Assembly (NCBI GenBank): GCA_958477305.1
Contig: CAUEFI010000006.1
Location: forward strand, 1-64,000
Length of the DNA: 64,000 nucleotides
From: HGM12998 sp900756495
GTDB taxonomy: Bacteria > Bacillota > Clostridia > Oscillospirales > Oscillospiraceae
Reading direction: 5' to 3'
The first letter of the stretch is position 1. Each line of letters opens with the position of its first letter. The notes under the pieces were generated by a model that saw nothing but the letters and a program-made list of their open reading frames with translations, was not told where the DNA came from and made no database searches. A program made the position numbers and the translations under genes. Positions 1 through 8,441 of the stretch are shown in pieces.

Positions 1-60
1 GCTTTCTCTATCAACGTCAAATCGTCCAGCTCCACCGGCCCGCTCGGCGTGACTGTGTGA
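1..60 (+). CDS. C-terminal end of an unidentified protein (partial)
   Basis: Frame 1 is open from the window edge and ends with TGA at 58-60, giving 19 residues that finish in TGPLGVTV. A strong hairpin terminator begins 2 bases after the stop, which is the main reason to believe this is the end of a real gene. Too little is visible to name a family. Coding status is moderate and function unknown. Confidence 0.35.
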   Translation, partial: AFSINVKSSSSTGPLGVTV

Positions 61-62
61 CC

Positions 63-97
63 GGGCCGATGTCGGTGAACCGACGTCGGCCCTTTAT
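63..97 (+). terminator. Rho-independent terminator
   Basis: Thirteen-base arms at 63-75 and 80-92 pair with one G-T wobble around a TGAA loop and are followed by TTTAT. It sits directly after the stop at 60. Confidence 0.7.
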
Positions 98-583
98 CCT
101 AGTACTAAAATTGAACGCCCCCAGGGAGCCAAAAACGGACTTCCTGGAGGCGCTCTTTCTCTGTAATTGATGTTGCCCCAAGGGGCGCTGGACTGTCCCG
201 GCCCTCCTGGTTTTCACTTTCTGCCCACACGCGGCGCAACACCGCCGAAACTGGGCGGCAGGGGCCATGGGTCCCCATCCCCGCCCTGAAAGCGGCACAC
301 AGGGGCTTCCCTGGGTCATCTGCCCCCTTCCGGAATGGGTGCGGGTACGTCCGCAAATGCGCCAGGTTGCCGCAAGCGGCAACCTGGCGCCCTGCTTGCC
401 CCTGCCCGGGAGTGGTAAAACTGCGCCGACGACAACTGCAGACCCAGCGTCATTAGGCCAAATATTACAAGGGCTGTCATAGTACATAGTGGAAGCCGGT
501 GGCCAAGCAGGCGGCATTCCTTCATGTCGATGCCTGACCTATTGGTCTGTTTGAGCAAGAAGCCAAAGCAAGTGTGGGGCAGA
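98..583. other. Intergenic stretch without a convincing gene; contains a 32-nt perfect palindrome
   Basis: Several short open frames exist on both strands, but none has a ribosome site or recognisable protein features. The standout element is a palindrome with 15-base arms at 359-373 and 376-390 around AA. It has no T-run, so it is not a typical terminator. The downstream end of pyrD at 584 faces this region, so it may hold 3' processing or repeat sequence. I see nothing else. Confidence 0.5.
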
Positions 584-1519
584 TTAATTCCCCAGCGTCT
601 CTTGTGCCGTACCCACCAGATCTAGAAGGCTGGTCAGGCGCTGTTCCAGGACATACTGTTCCAGGCCGCTCAGAATAGTGCCGGCGGCATCCGGATAGAC
701 AAACTGGGCGCTGCCCACGCCGACGGCAGAGGCGCCGGCCAGGATGTACTCCAGCGCGTCCTCCCAGGTACAGATGCCACCACTGGCGATAATTGGCAGA
801 TGAATGCGCTTGTAGAGTTCCCAGGTACGCAGGACACCTATGGGCCGGATCGCTGGGCCGCAGATGGGCCCCTGGCCGTTACCCAGCGCAGGCCGCCGGG
901 TACGCCAGTCGATCTTCATGCCCAGCGGGGTATTGGTGGTATAGAGGGCATCGGCCCCAGCAGCCTCGATGGCCTGGGCCACCTCCAGATAGTTCTGGAA
1001 GTTGGTGTTAAACTTGACGAACACGGGTAGCTCCGTGGCGGAACGAACCGCAGATACCAGGGTGGAAGCGGCCTCGGGATCCCGGCTATAGAACCCTGCG
1101 CCATGTGTCACATTGGGGCAGGCGGCGTTGAGCTCCAGTGCAGCGATTCTTCTTCCAAAGCGCTCCTGAACCTTCTGACACAGGTTTACATAGTCCTCCA
1201 CCGTGTCGCCGCCCACGCTGACGATGATCTGATCCCTGTCCAATGCATCCAGCACCTTGGGCATGATATCCGCAAAAAAGGCCTCCATTCCTGGATTCTG
1301 CAGGCCGATAGAGTTGAGCACTCCAGAGGGCACCTCGCACACCCGTTGGGGGCGGTTTCCCGCCCTGGGAGCGGGAGTAAAGGTCTTTAATGTGACTGCG
1401 CCATAGCGTGAGAGATCCGTATAGGGGGCCAGCTCGTATCCGTGTCCAGTACAGCCGGAGGCCCCGAACACCGGATTGCGGAAGCGTGCCCGTCCCAGCT
1501 TCACCTCAAGGGTTTTCAT
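584..1519 (-). CDS. pyrD: Dihydroorotate dehydrogenase, class 1B catalytic subunit
   Basis: Cytosolic FMN enzyme interconverting dihydroorotate and orotate with PyrK as its electron-transfer partner. The 311 residues match the family length. The TLKT segment (near Lys45) and the active-site block ELNAACPNVTHG with Cys134 are visible; most relatives have Ser rather than Ala just before this Cys. The C-terminal FMN phosphate loop (ASGG, then GASAVGVGSA) is present. The start at 1519 is preceded by AGGAGG and overlaps the end of pyrK by 14 bases, so the two are translationally coupled. It is the last gene of a minus-strand operon whose other members (malic enzyme, lyase, amidohydrolase) are catabolic. 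It may therefore work in the orotate-reducing direction, as in orotate-fermenting clostridia, rather than in pyrimidine synthesis. That direction is inference. Confidence 0.9.
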   Translation of the reverse strand: MKTLEVKLGRARFRNPVFGASGCTGHGYELAPYTDLSRYGAVTLKTFTPAPRAGNRPQRVCEVPSGVLNSIGLQNPGMEAFFADIMPKVLDALDRDQIIVSVGGDTVEDYVNLCQKVQERFGRRIAALELNAACPNVTHGAGFYSRDPEAASTLVSAVRSATELPVFVKFNTNFQNYLEVAQAIEAAGADALYTTNTPLGMKIDWRTRRPALGNGQGPICGPAIRPIGVLRTWELYKRIHLPIIASGGICTWEDALEYILAGASAVGVGSAQFVYPDAAGTILSGLEQYVLEQRLTSLLDLVGTAQETLGN

Positions 1520-2264
1520 CGAAGGCCACCTCCTCTCCAGCAAAGACAGGGCCGTCCTTGCAGACTTTCTGATAGGTCAGGCGCCCGTCTGCGCGGATGG
1601 CAATGGCACACCCAAGGCAGATGCCGATGCCGCAGGCCATACGGCGTTCCATGGAGAGCTGGCTGGGTATACCGTGGGCGGCGGCTGTCCGGGCGGCGGT
1701 TTCCAGAAGGCCTTCCGGTCCGCAGGCAAAGAGGATGTCCGCACCGTCCAACAAGGGTTCCAGCGCGGCAGTCAGGGTAGAGCGGTTTTCCGACTCGGCA
1801 ATCTCCAACTGCTCACGCAGGGGGAGGGCCTCCAGCAACTGGTGATCCCGCCGGGGGGAGAAGAGCAGGCGAACCTGTAGTCCCTCCTCCAACAGCCGGC
1901 GGATCAGCAGTTCCAGAGGGGCCAAGCCGATACCGCCAGCCACCAGTACACATGTTTTCATGCCCGGATTCCACCAGAAGCCGCGGCCCAGCGGGCCCAG
2001 TACGTCCACTGTGCGGCCGGGCTCCCATGTCCGCATCCATTCCGTACCCCGCCCCACGGATCGCACCAGCAGGGAAAAGGTATCCTTTCCGTCGGTGTCA
2101 AACAGGCTGATGGGCCGCCGCAGGAAGGGGGTCTGGAAGCCATCGGTGAGCTTCAGCTCCACGAACTGCCCTGGCCGGGCGGCCTGAGCCACGGCTGGAC
2201 AATGAAAGACATAACGGGTGTCACGCTCAGTCACCGGGTGTATCTCCAACAGCGTCGCAAGCAT
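1506..2264 (-). CDS. pyrK: Dihydroorotate dehydrogenase electron-transfer subunit
   Basis: FAD and [2Fe-2S] subunit that passes electrons between NAD(H) and PyrD in class 1B enzymes. The 252 residues show an FAD-binding barrel with RPIS (about 50-53), a nucleotide-binding GGIGLAP (110-116), and four C-terminal cluster cysteines at about 211, 216, 219 and 235 in the CGIGICLGC...C pattern. The ATG at 2264 has a GGAGGTG site just upstream. It starts 11 bases after the malic enzyme gene and overlaps pyrD. Subunit identity is secure; the physiological direction is not determined by sequence. Confidence 0.9.
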   Translation of the reverse strand: MLATLLEIHPVTERDTRYVFHCPAVAQAARPGQFVELKLTDGFQTPFLRRPISLFDTDGKDTFSLLVRSVGRGTEWMRTWEPGRTVDVLGPLGRGFWWNPGMKTCVLVAGGIGLAPLELLIRRLLEEGLQVRLLFSPRRDHQLLEALPLREQLEIAESENRSTLTAALEPLLDGADILFACGPEGLLETAARTAAAHGIPSQLSMERRMACGIGICLGCAIAIRADGRLTYQKVCKDGPVFAGEEVAFDENP

Positions 2265-2275
2265 AGCGCACCTCC

Positions 2276-3469
2276 TCAGATACGGGCCGCGCCGGAGTCG
2301 CGGGCGGCCTGGGCCACGGCGGCGGCCACGGCCTTGCCCACCCTGGGGTCGAAAGCGGCGGGGATGATGTAGTCGGCCGTGAGCTCCTCATCGGAGATCA
2401 GCCCCGCCAGGGCCTTGGCCGCCGCCACCTTCATCTCCTCGTTGATGTCGCGGGCACGCACGTCGAAGGCGCCCCGAAAGATGCCGGGAAATGCCAGCAC
2501 GTTGTTGATCTGGTTGGGGAAGTCGCTGCGGCCAGTGGCGATCACCGCCGCACCGCCGGTCTTGGCCTCGTCGGGGAAAATCTCGGGGGTGGGGTTGGCG
2601 CAGGCGAAAATGACGGCGTCCCGGTTCATGGTCCTCACCATCTCCGTGGTCACCGCTCCCGGTGCGGACACCCCGATGAACACGTCCGCCCCCACCAGCA
2701 TGTCCGCCAGGCTGCCCTGACGCTTCTCCAGGTTGGTCACCCGGGCCAGCTCCTCCTTGATGGGGTTCATGCCCTGCTCCCGGCCCTCATAGATGGCCCC
2801 GCTGCGGTCGCACAGGGTGATGTCCTTCGCCCCGGCCGCCAGCAGCAGCCTGGCGATGGCGATAGCCGCCGCGCCGGCGCCGTTCATCACGATTCTGACC
2901 TTGTCAAACTGCTTATCCACCACCTTCAGGGCGTTGGTCAGCCCGGCCAGGGTGATTACGGCCGTGCCGTGCTGGTCGTCGTGGAAGATGGGGATATCGC
3001 AGCACTCCTTCAGTTTTTTCTCAATTTCAAAGCACCGGGGGGCCGCGATGTCCTCCAGGTTCACGCCTCCGAAGGAGCCCGAGATGAGCTGGATGGTACG
3101 CACAATCTCGTCCACGTCATGGCTCCTGATGCACAGGGGGAAAGCGTCCACCCCGCCGAATTCCTTGAAGAGGACGCACTTGCCCTCCATCACCGGCATG
3201 CCCGCCTCGGGACCGATATCCCCCAGCCCCAGCACCGCCGAGCCGTCGGTGACCACCAGGCACAGGTTCCACCGCCGGGTCAGCTCATAGCTCTTGTCCA
3301 CGTCCCTCTGGATCTCCAGGCAGGGCTGTGCCACGCCGGGGGTATACGCCACCGACAGGTCGTGCCTGTCCTTCACCGGAACGGTGGACGCCACCTCGAT
3401 TTTGCCCTTTTTTTCATAGTGAAACTTCAGGCTTTCCTCCGCGATTGGGGTCATATGCTCATCACTCAT
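2276..3469 (-). CDS. NAD(P)-dependent malic enzyme (malate to pyruvate)
   Basis: Oxidative decarboxylation of malate to pyruvate and CO2. The 397-residue bacterial short form is typical. Visible blocks are VAYTPGVA (catalytic Tyr), GLGDIGP, the metal-binding FHDDQHGTAV, the nucleotide-binding GAGAAA and the C-terminal CANPTPEI. The start at 3469 is chosen because its ATG overlaps the stop of the upstream lyase gene as ATGA; a longer reading would intrude into that gene. Placement between a fumarate-forming type of lyase and PyrDK, with a fumarase encoded nearby, suggests that it drains malate from the island's pathway into pyruvate. The cofactor (NAD or NADP) cannot be told. Confidence 0.92.
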   Translation of the reverse strand: MSDEHMTPIAEESLKFHYEKKGKIEVASTVPVKDRHDLSVAYTPGVAQPCLEIQRDVDKSYELTRRWNLCLVVTDGSAVLGLGDIGPEAGMPVMEGKCVLFKEFGGVDAFPLCIRSHDVDEIVRTIQLISGSFGGVNLEDIAAPRCFEIEKKLKECCDIPIFHDDQHGTAVITLAGLTNALKVVDKQFDKVRIVMNGAGAAAIAIARLLLAAGAKDITLCDRSGAIYEGREQGMNPIKEELARVTNLEKRQGSLADMLVGADVFIGVSAPGAVTTEMVRTMNRDAVIFACANPTPEIFPDEAKTGGAAVIATGRSDFPNQINNVLAFPGIFRGAFDVRARDINEEMKVAAAKALAGLISDEELTADYIIPAAFDPRVGKAVAAAVAQAARDSGAARI

Positions 3470-4785
3470 TTCCGTTTTTTCAGCTTCTCTGCTGTCCGCC
3501 GGGCCAGTTCGGGACACTGTCCCAGGTACTGCAGAGGATCCAGCAGGGTGTGGATGCGCTCCGCGGTCAGGTGCTGGGATACTACTGGATCGCGGCACAG
3601 CTCCGCCTCAAAGTTCTTCCCGTTCTGGAAGGCGTCCACGGCGATGTGGTTGATGCGCTCGTGGGCATGCTGCTTGCCGATGGCGCGGCCCAACTCCAGC
3701 ATCACGTGCTCTGACTGGGTCAGGCCGCCCAGCCGGTTCAGGTTGGCCCACATATTCCCCTCGTTGACCCGCAGGCCCGAGAGGAGTGTCTCCGCCCGAT
3801 CCAGCAGCTCCGCGGCGGCCAGAAGGCCGGCCTCGATGTGTTCCCGCTCCCCCGCGAAGTGCATGAGGTTGCGTTCGTGGTCCACCCACATCATCTCCTG
3901 GACAGCCCCGTTGTGGTAACGGATGTCCCGGGCCAGGCTCATCATGTGCTGGGAGGCGGTGGGGTTGATTTTGTGGGGCATGGTGGAGGAACCCACCGTC
4001 CCCTCGGCCCAGGGCTCACTGAGCTCGGCAGTCTCGGTACCCATCAGCAGATAGACCTCCTGCGCAATGCGCCCCAGGCAGCCGCTGATAAGGGCCAGCT
4101 CTCCCGAAAATTCGGCGAAGCGATCCCGGGCTACGTGCCAACAGATGCCGGGCACGCCCAGCCCCAGCTCCTCCGCCATGCGGGCCTGAAGAGCGTCTCC
4201 ATCCGTTCCAAAGGACACCATGGAGCCCACAGCGCCGGAGAGCTGAAGCACCAGGACACGTTCTCGGCTCTGATCCAGCCGGTCGATAGCCCGCTGCAAC
4301 TCGTCGGCCCAGACGGCGGCCTTGTAGCCGAAAGTGATGGGCAGGGCCTGGATATTATGGGTGCGCCCCATCATAGGGGTGTCCGCATAGCGCTCACACA
4401 AATGCAAAATGGCGTCCCGGATGGCCAGCAGCTTGGGCCGGCCCAGCTCGAACATTTTCTTTACTGCCAGCATGAGGGCAGTGTCCATCACGTCCTGGGT
4501 GGTAGCCCCCAGGTGGATGTACTGGCCGCTCTCCGGCCCGGCCGCCATCTCCAGCAGACGGAGCATGGACACCATGGGGTGCCCGGTCTTCTGATAAAAT
4601 TCGTCGTAACGGGATAGATCCAGCTTTTCCACGCAGGCAGCGGCGGAGATGTCCTCCGCCGCCTTTTGGGGAATGATCCCCAGCGCCGCCTGGGCATTGG
4701 CCAGGGCGGCCTCCACCTCCAGCCAGCGGGCAAAGCGCCCGTTCCGCTCCAGCGTTGCCGTGACGGCGGGCAGAATAACCTCCAT
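3466..4785 (-). CDS. Fumarase/aspartase-superfamily lyase (PurB/PcaB-like), substrate unknown
   Basis: 439 residues with all three superfamily signatures: YIHLGATTQDVMD (about 89-101), GRTHNIQALPITFG (about 139-152, holding the catalytic-type His) and the flexible loop GSSTMPHKINP (about 264-275). These signatures fit the branch that includes 3-carboxymuconate cycloisomerase-like and adenylosuccinate-lyase-like proteins. The N-terminus is slightly short for the family. It lies 12 bases after an amidohydrolase gene and overlaps malic enzyme by ATGA. Family members typically release fumarate from a C4-substituted succinate. From context I infer a succinyl-type substrate such as N-carbamoyl-aspartate or aspartate, feeding fumarase and malic enzyme. 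Housekeeping PurB is an alternative but fits the operon poorly. Confidence 0.75.
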   Translation of the reverse strand: MEVILPAVTATLERNGRFARWLEVEAALANAQAALGIIPQKAAEDISAAACVEKLDLSRYDEFYQKTGHPMVSMLRLLEMAAGPESGQYIHLGATTQDVMDTALMLAVKKMFELGRPKLLAIRDAILHLCERYADTPMMGRTHNIQALPITFGYKAAVWADELQRAIDRLDQSRERVLVLQLSGAVGSMVSFGTDGDALQARMAEELGLGVPGICWHVARDRFAEFSGELALISGCLGRIAQEVYLLMGTETAELSEPWAEGTVGSSTMPHKINPTASQHMMSLARDIRYHNGAVQEMMWVDHERNLMHFAGEREHIEAGLLAAAELLDRAETLLSGLRVNEGNMWANLNRLGGLTQSEHVMLELGRAIGKQHAHERINHIAVDAFQNGKNFEAELCRDPVVSQHLTAERIHTLLDPLQYLGQCPELARRTAEKLKKRK

Positions 4786-4797
4786 ATCCCCGCCCCC

Positions 4798-6174
4798 TTA
4801 TCTGCTGTTCCCGGCTGTGATCATCCTGCCCCAGCCGGCCTGGCCGTCCACCACGCCGTCCGTCATGACCACCCGGCCGCGAACGACGGTGTTGGTCACC
4901 GCGCCGTGCATTTTGCGGCCTACATAGGGGATGGTCTGGGTCTTGGTGTACACCTTGTCGTGCTCGGTGATCTCCCACTCCCGGTTCAGATCCACGATGG
5001 TAAAGTCGGCGTCGGTGCCCGGCAGGTTGGAGCCCTTGCGGGGGTACATGCCAAAGGTCTTGGCGAAGTTGACGGAGGTGACCTCCACCAGCTTCTTCAG
5101 GGAGAGATCCCCCTCGTTGACGTGGCTGACCAGCAGGTGGCCGAAGTAGTCCAGCATGGCGAAGCCTGCACCGGTGTGGAGGGCGTCGTCGGGGTGGTAC
5201 TCCTCGGGCGCGTGGGGGGCGTGGTCGGAACCGATCATGTCGATGGTGCCGTCCCGCACTGCCTCCCAGATCTTGGCCCTGTCCGACTTGGCATCGTGAT
5301 TGAGGTAGATATATTTGCCCGAGTCAATGTGGTAGATCTCGTCAGAGGCGTCCATGGCGGGCATATACTCGAAGGAGGACACGATGGTCATCTCACCCCG
5401 CTCCTTCAGCATCCGCACCAGATCGATGTAGCCGGGCATCCAGGCGTGCATAGCATACCACTTCATGCCCGCCTTCTTGGCATAGTAGGACAGCTGGTAG
5501 GCCGCGCCGGTCATCTCCTCGTCAGAGTACCACAGGTGGCGCACGTTCTCCAGGGTGAGGGGCTTGCCCTCTGCCTTAATCTTCTCGACCGCCGCATCGA
5601 AGAAATACTTGTCGAAGGGGTGGACGGAGCAGTACTTACCCGTGGCCGCCACAGCCTTGAACGCCTCATAGATGCGGTGGGTATCCAGAGTGCCGGCGGT
5701 GGTGTTGTACGGGTAGGTGGCCACTTTCTCGAAGAGTTTGAACCAGGCCGAGCCGGCATCGGAGATCTGCTTGACATCCTCCGGGGTGCCCAGGGGACAG
5801 CCGATGGGGTTGAAATCCACCACCGCTTTCTCCTCGCCGGCCTTGACCTCCTCCAGGTAGGCATCCAGGGTATTGGGCACCGGCTTGATGTTGGGCTGGG
5901 GACAGACCATGGTAATGCCGCTGTGGGCGGCGGCCATGGTGCCGGTGTAGAAGTCCTCCTTTTGGGTCAGGCCGGGGTCGCGCAGGTGGCAGTGGCAGTC
6001 GATGAAGCCGGGCAACACATACTTGCCGGTGGCGTTAATGACCTTGCCGCCCTCCAACTCCACGCCGGGCTCCGCCAAGACCGCGATCTTCTCCCCTTTC
6101 ACGCCCACGTTCAGCTTATGGAAGCCCTTCTCTGTGTACACGGTACCGTTCTTGATGACCAGATCGAATTGCAT
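4798..6174 (-). CDS. Dihydroorotase / dihydropyrimidinase-type cyclic amidohydrolase
   Basis: Cytosolic metal-dependent hydrolase of cyclic ureides. The 458-residue protein carries the metal motif DCHCHLRDPG (His61, His63), a candidate carboxylated lysine in SAWFKLF (Lys146), metal-type histidines near 185 and 243, and GSDHAPH with Asp317. The HLRDPG block is characteristic of dihydroorotase and allantoinase; the FKLF lysine resembles hydantoinase and dihydropyrimidinase. The start at 6174 has AGAAAGGAG upstream. Co-location with PyrDK and a fumarate-forming type of lyase points to dihydroorotate opening to N-carbamoyl-aspartate. Allantoin, hydantoin or a cyclic imide remain alternatives. Confidence 0.8.
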   Translation of the reverse strand: MQFDLVIKNGTVYTEKGFHKLNVGVKGEKIAVLAEPGVELEGGKVINATGKYVLPGFIDCHCHLRDPGLTQKEDFYTGTMAAAHSGITMVCPQPNIKPVPNTLDAYLEEVKAGEEKAVVDFNPIGCPLGTPEDVKQISDAGSAWFKLFEKVATYPYNTTAGTLDTHRIYEAFKAVAATGKYCSVHPFDKYFFDAAVEKIKAEGKPLTLENVRHLWYSDEEMTGAAYQLSYYAKKAGMKWYAMHAWMPGYIDLVRMLKERGEMTIVSSFEYMPAMDASDEIYHIDSGKYIYLNHDAKSDRAKIWEAVRDGTIDMIGSDHAPHAPEEYHPDDALHTGAGFAMLDYFGHLLVSHVNEGDLSLKKLVEVTSVNFAKTFGMYPRKGSNLPGTDADFTIVDLNREWEITEHDKVYTKTQTIPYVGRKMHGAVTNTVVRGRVVMTDGVVDGQAGWGRMITAGNSR

Positions 6175-6221
6175 GGTATAGACTCCTTTCTGTCAATACA
6201 CATTCAGGTATGAAAAATATC

Positions 6222-6261
6222 TCCGGCGCTGCCGCGGCTGTCCCGCCGTGGCAGCGCCGGA
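6222..6261 (-). terminator. Terminator or attenuator between transporter and amidohydrolase genes
   Basis: Sixteen-base arms at 6222-6237 and 6246-6261 pair with one wobble. On the minus strand the hairpin is followed by ATATTTTTC. It lies after the transporter stop and only about 48 bases before the amidohydrolase start, so it may let through only part of the transcripts into the downstream catabolic genes. Confidence 0.65.
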
Positions 6262-6273
6262 AGGAAAATGATA

Positions 6274-7527
6274 TTATGCCATAAAGCCTTTGATGATGGT
6301 GACGAGGTTATTGATCACCGTAATCATAATAAAGATGTAGGAAATGGTGAGGGCCACCGTAAAGCCCTTGCCGATCCGGTAGCGGCCCATCTCGTCCTTG
6401 CGGTTGCACAGCAGGATGGTCATAATGCCCAGGATGGGGGTGTTGATGACGCCGCCGATCTGAGCCAGAGTCATCAGCTGGGCGGGGGCGCCGCCGTAGA
6501 GCAGGGCCACCACCATGCCAAATACCAGCATCAGGATGCTGATGTAGTTTTCCGCCTTGTTTTCCATGCCGGAGTCCTTGTCCATGGCCTGAAGCAGCAG
6601 GTTGATGCCCAGCTTGGGGGCCATCATCAGAGAGGAGATGGCGGCGGCCAGGAAGCCGATGCCGAAGATGGGACGGATGAAGCTGCCCAGCAGGCCGCTG
6701 AGGGCGTTCACCAGGTCCATGCCGTTGCTGATGGGCTGGCCGGGCAGCAGGTTGGCGCCCACAAAGAAGCAGCACACGGAGACCACGCCGATGGCGATCA
6801 CGCCCACCACCACGTCGGTACGCAGGCCGCCGTGGTCGATGTCCTCAACCGTGTAACCCTTCTCCTTGGCCAGGGAAGAGCCCCAGGCGCAGGTGCCCAG
6901 AGAAGCGGTGGTACCCAGCAGGGAGAGCATGATGGCCATGCTGCCGGCGGGCATGCCCACCAAGCTGTGGGATACTGTGCCGTCGTAGGGGATGCCGGCT
7001 GTGCCAATGAGGGAAACCACAAAGATGATGGCCATCACCGCCACCAGAACCTTCATTACATTTTCGACCTTCTGATACAGGCCCTTAAGGAAGTAGAGGG
7101 CCGCGCAGACGATCAGGGCAATGATGCCGCCCACCTTGACGGGGAGGCCGGGAAAAAGCATGGAAATGCCCAGGCCGCAGCCCATGAAGTTACTGATGCC
7201 GTAGATGCACTGTCCGATAAATGCAAAGATACCGGCCGTCAGGGCTACTCCCTTACCGTACTTCTCCCGGATGCCCACCATCAGGGGGCGGCCGGTGACC
7301 ACGGTGTAGCGGTTCATGGCCAGGGAGAAGACCGCACGGAAGGCCAGCATCACGATAAACCACCAGAACAGGGTATAGCCGAAGTTGGCGCCCGCGTTTG
7401 TGGAGGAGACGATGGAACCGGGACCAATGGTGGTTGAGGCCAAAATGAAGCCGGGCCCCAGAGCCGCCAGGAAATATTTCAAGCCACTTTTCTGGGAAGC
7501 TATATTTTCTTTTTCCAACTCTTTCAC
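6274..7527 (-). CDS. Nramp-related membrane transporter lacking the metal-binding motifs
   Basis: 417-residue polytopic membrane protein of the Nramp/APC fold, with about eleven hydrophobic segments. The first-helix region reads ALGPGFILAS then TTIGPGSIVSST. Where canonical metal transporters have DPGN there is GPGS, and the helix-6 Met-Pro-His signature is replaced by LLGTTASLGTCAW. It is therefore unlikely to carry Mn or Fe by the classical mechanism. It heads the orotate-type catabolic operon, so an organic substrate (ureide or dicarboxylate) is my inference. The start is GTG at 7527; a TTGCCC-17-TATACT promoter lies upstream, along with a TGTATACA palindrome also found near the GntR gene. 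Confidence 0.75.
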   Translation of the reverse strand: MKELEKENIASQKSGLKYFLAALGPGFILASTTIGPGSIVSSTNAGANFGYTLFWWFIVMLAFRAVFSLAMNRYTVVTGRPLMVGIREKYGKGVALTAGIFAFIGQCIYGISNFMGCGLGISMLFPGLPVKVGGIIALIVCAALYFLKGLYQKVENVMKVLVAVMAIIFVVSLIGTAGIPYDGTVSHSLVGMPAGSMAIMLSLLGTTASLGTCAWGSSLAKEKGYTVEDIDHGGLRTDVVVGVIAIGVVSVCCFFVGANLLPGQPISNGMDLVNALSGLLGSFIRPIFGIGFLAAAISSLMMAPKLGINLLLQAMDKDSGMENKAENYISILMLVFGMVVALLYGGAPAQLMTLAQIGGVINTPILGIMTILLCNRKDEMGRYRIGKGFTVALTISYIFIMITVINNLVTIIKGFMA

Positions 7528-7588
7528 CTCTATCGTTTCTCTTAAGACTGTTTATGCCCTGCGGTTCAGCGCGCTTTGCCTTGGTATC

Positions 7589-7617
7589 AGTATAACCGCC
7601 CTTCCCCCCGGGGGCAA
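7589..7617 (-). promoter_or_regulatory. Candidate sigma-A promoter of the transporter operon
   Basis: On the minus strand TTGCCC (7617-7612) and TATACT (7594-7589) are separated by 17 bases, about 60 bases upstream of the GTG start at 7527. Confidence 0.5.
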
Positions 7618-7667
7618 ATGATACATACCTGTACAGCGTTATAACCGCATCGGCAGAAATATTCGGT

Positions 7668-7675
7668 TGTATACA
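7668..7675. promoter_or_regulatory. Candidate GntR/FCD operator TGTATACA
   Basis: Perfect 8-base palindrome in the context TTGTATACAG upstream of the transporter promoter. The same 8-mer occurs at 9512-9519 in front of the GntR gene. FCD-type GntR proteins often bind TTGTATACAA-like sites, so both may be targets of the regulator at 9620. Confidence 0.45.
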
Positions 7676-7703
7676 GCACCATTCACTGCGGTACCGTACC
7701 GTT

Positions 7704-8441
7704 TCACATTCCGAACAGCGTGCCCAGGCTGTCCACGGTATCAGACAGCCCCAGTCCCCGCAGGGCGCCCCACAGGCCGCACTGGTTGCTGGTGAGCACC
7801 GGCTTGCCCAGCTCCTCCTCCAGCGGCCGGATCAGTCCGTCCACATGCAGACCGGTGCAGCTGATAAACACGCCGTCCGCCGCCGGGCTATCATACTGCC
7901 GGACAAAATCCGCCATAATTTCCGCCGTTACCCTGGGCGTGTCCTGGGACTTGTCCAGCAAAGCGCCGCCCATGGCTGTGACCGTCACACCGATCCCCTC
8001 CAGGAAGCGCCGCTCCAGGTCATTCACCTCCTGGGAATAGGGCGTCACCACTGTCATAGCGTGCAGCCCAAGGGCCCGGATTGCCTCCTGCACACAGGTG
8101 CTGGTGGTGGTAGTCTTGAGCCCGGTCAGCTCCTCCAGATGTCCGATCAGTTTCCGGTCAAAATCTTTTCCCTCCAAAAAGCTGCCCGCCGTACAGCTGA
8201 ACAGAAGCAGATCTACCTTCGCGCTGTCGGCCAGCATCTTGGCCGCCGCATCGATATAGCGGTTCATCTCCTGTAGCCCCGCTACAGAGATTCCGAACAG
8301 GGGTACCCGGGTAGTGAGTACCGCCACCCCCTCCGGCTTATAGCGGTTGAACTCCAGCTCCGTGGAACTCCCTGGTGCCGGGGTAATGAGCCCGATCCGT
8401 CCCCGCCAGCCATCCACATAGGGCAAATTGGATACATCCAT
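7704..8441 (-). CDS. Maleate isomerase / Asp-Glu racemase superfamily protein, two-cysteine form
   Basis: 245-residue protein of the family that includes maleate cis-trans isomerase, arylmalonate decarboxylase and hydantoin/aspartate racemases. Both catalytic cysteine positions are kept: FSCTAGSF (Cys83) and ISCTGLHV (Cys195), the arrangement of two-base racemases and isomerases. The start at 8441 is preceded by a GGGAGGGGAG site; a longer reading would add residues with no such site. It is the downstream member of a tandem pair with the gene ending at 8658. Maleate to fumarate would connect it to the fumarase and malic enzyme here; racemisation of an N-carbamoyl amino acid is an alternative. 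Substrate unproven. Confidence 0.75.
   Translation of the reverse strand: MDVSNLPYVDGWRGRIGLITPAPGSSTELEFNRYKPEGVAVLTTRVPLFGISVAGLQEMNRYIDAAAKMLADSAKVDLLLFSCTAGSFLEGKDFDRKLIGHLEELTGLKTTTTSTCVQEAIRALGLHAMTVVTPYSQEVNDLERRFLEGIGVTVTAMGGALLDKSQDTPRVTAEIMADFVRQYDSPAADGVFISCTGLHVDGLIRPLEEELGKPVLTSNQCGLWGALRGLGLSDTVDSLGTLFGM

Noticed and set aside
17..517. 166-codon open frame on the minus strand at the left edge
   Set aside because: No ribosome site, low-complexity Arg/Pro/Gly composition, and it runs through the terminator at 63-97.
2969..3919. 316-codon plus-strand frame
   Set aside because: Antisense to the malic enzyme and lyase genes, whose motifs are unmistakable; it is a GC-rich shadow frame.
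3466..4785. Calling the lyase purB outright
   Set aside because: Signatures fit the wider PurB/PcaB group and the operon is catabolic, so a specific symbol would overclaim.
4666..6213. 515-codon plus-strand frame rich in Gly, His and Val
   Set aside because: Lies opposite the amidohydrolase gene and shows the composition of antisense codons; no start signals.
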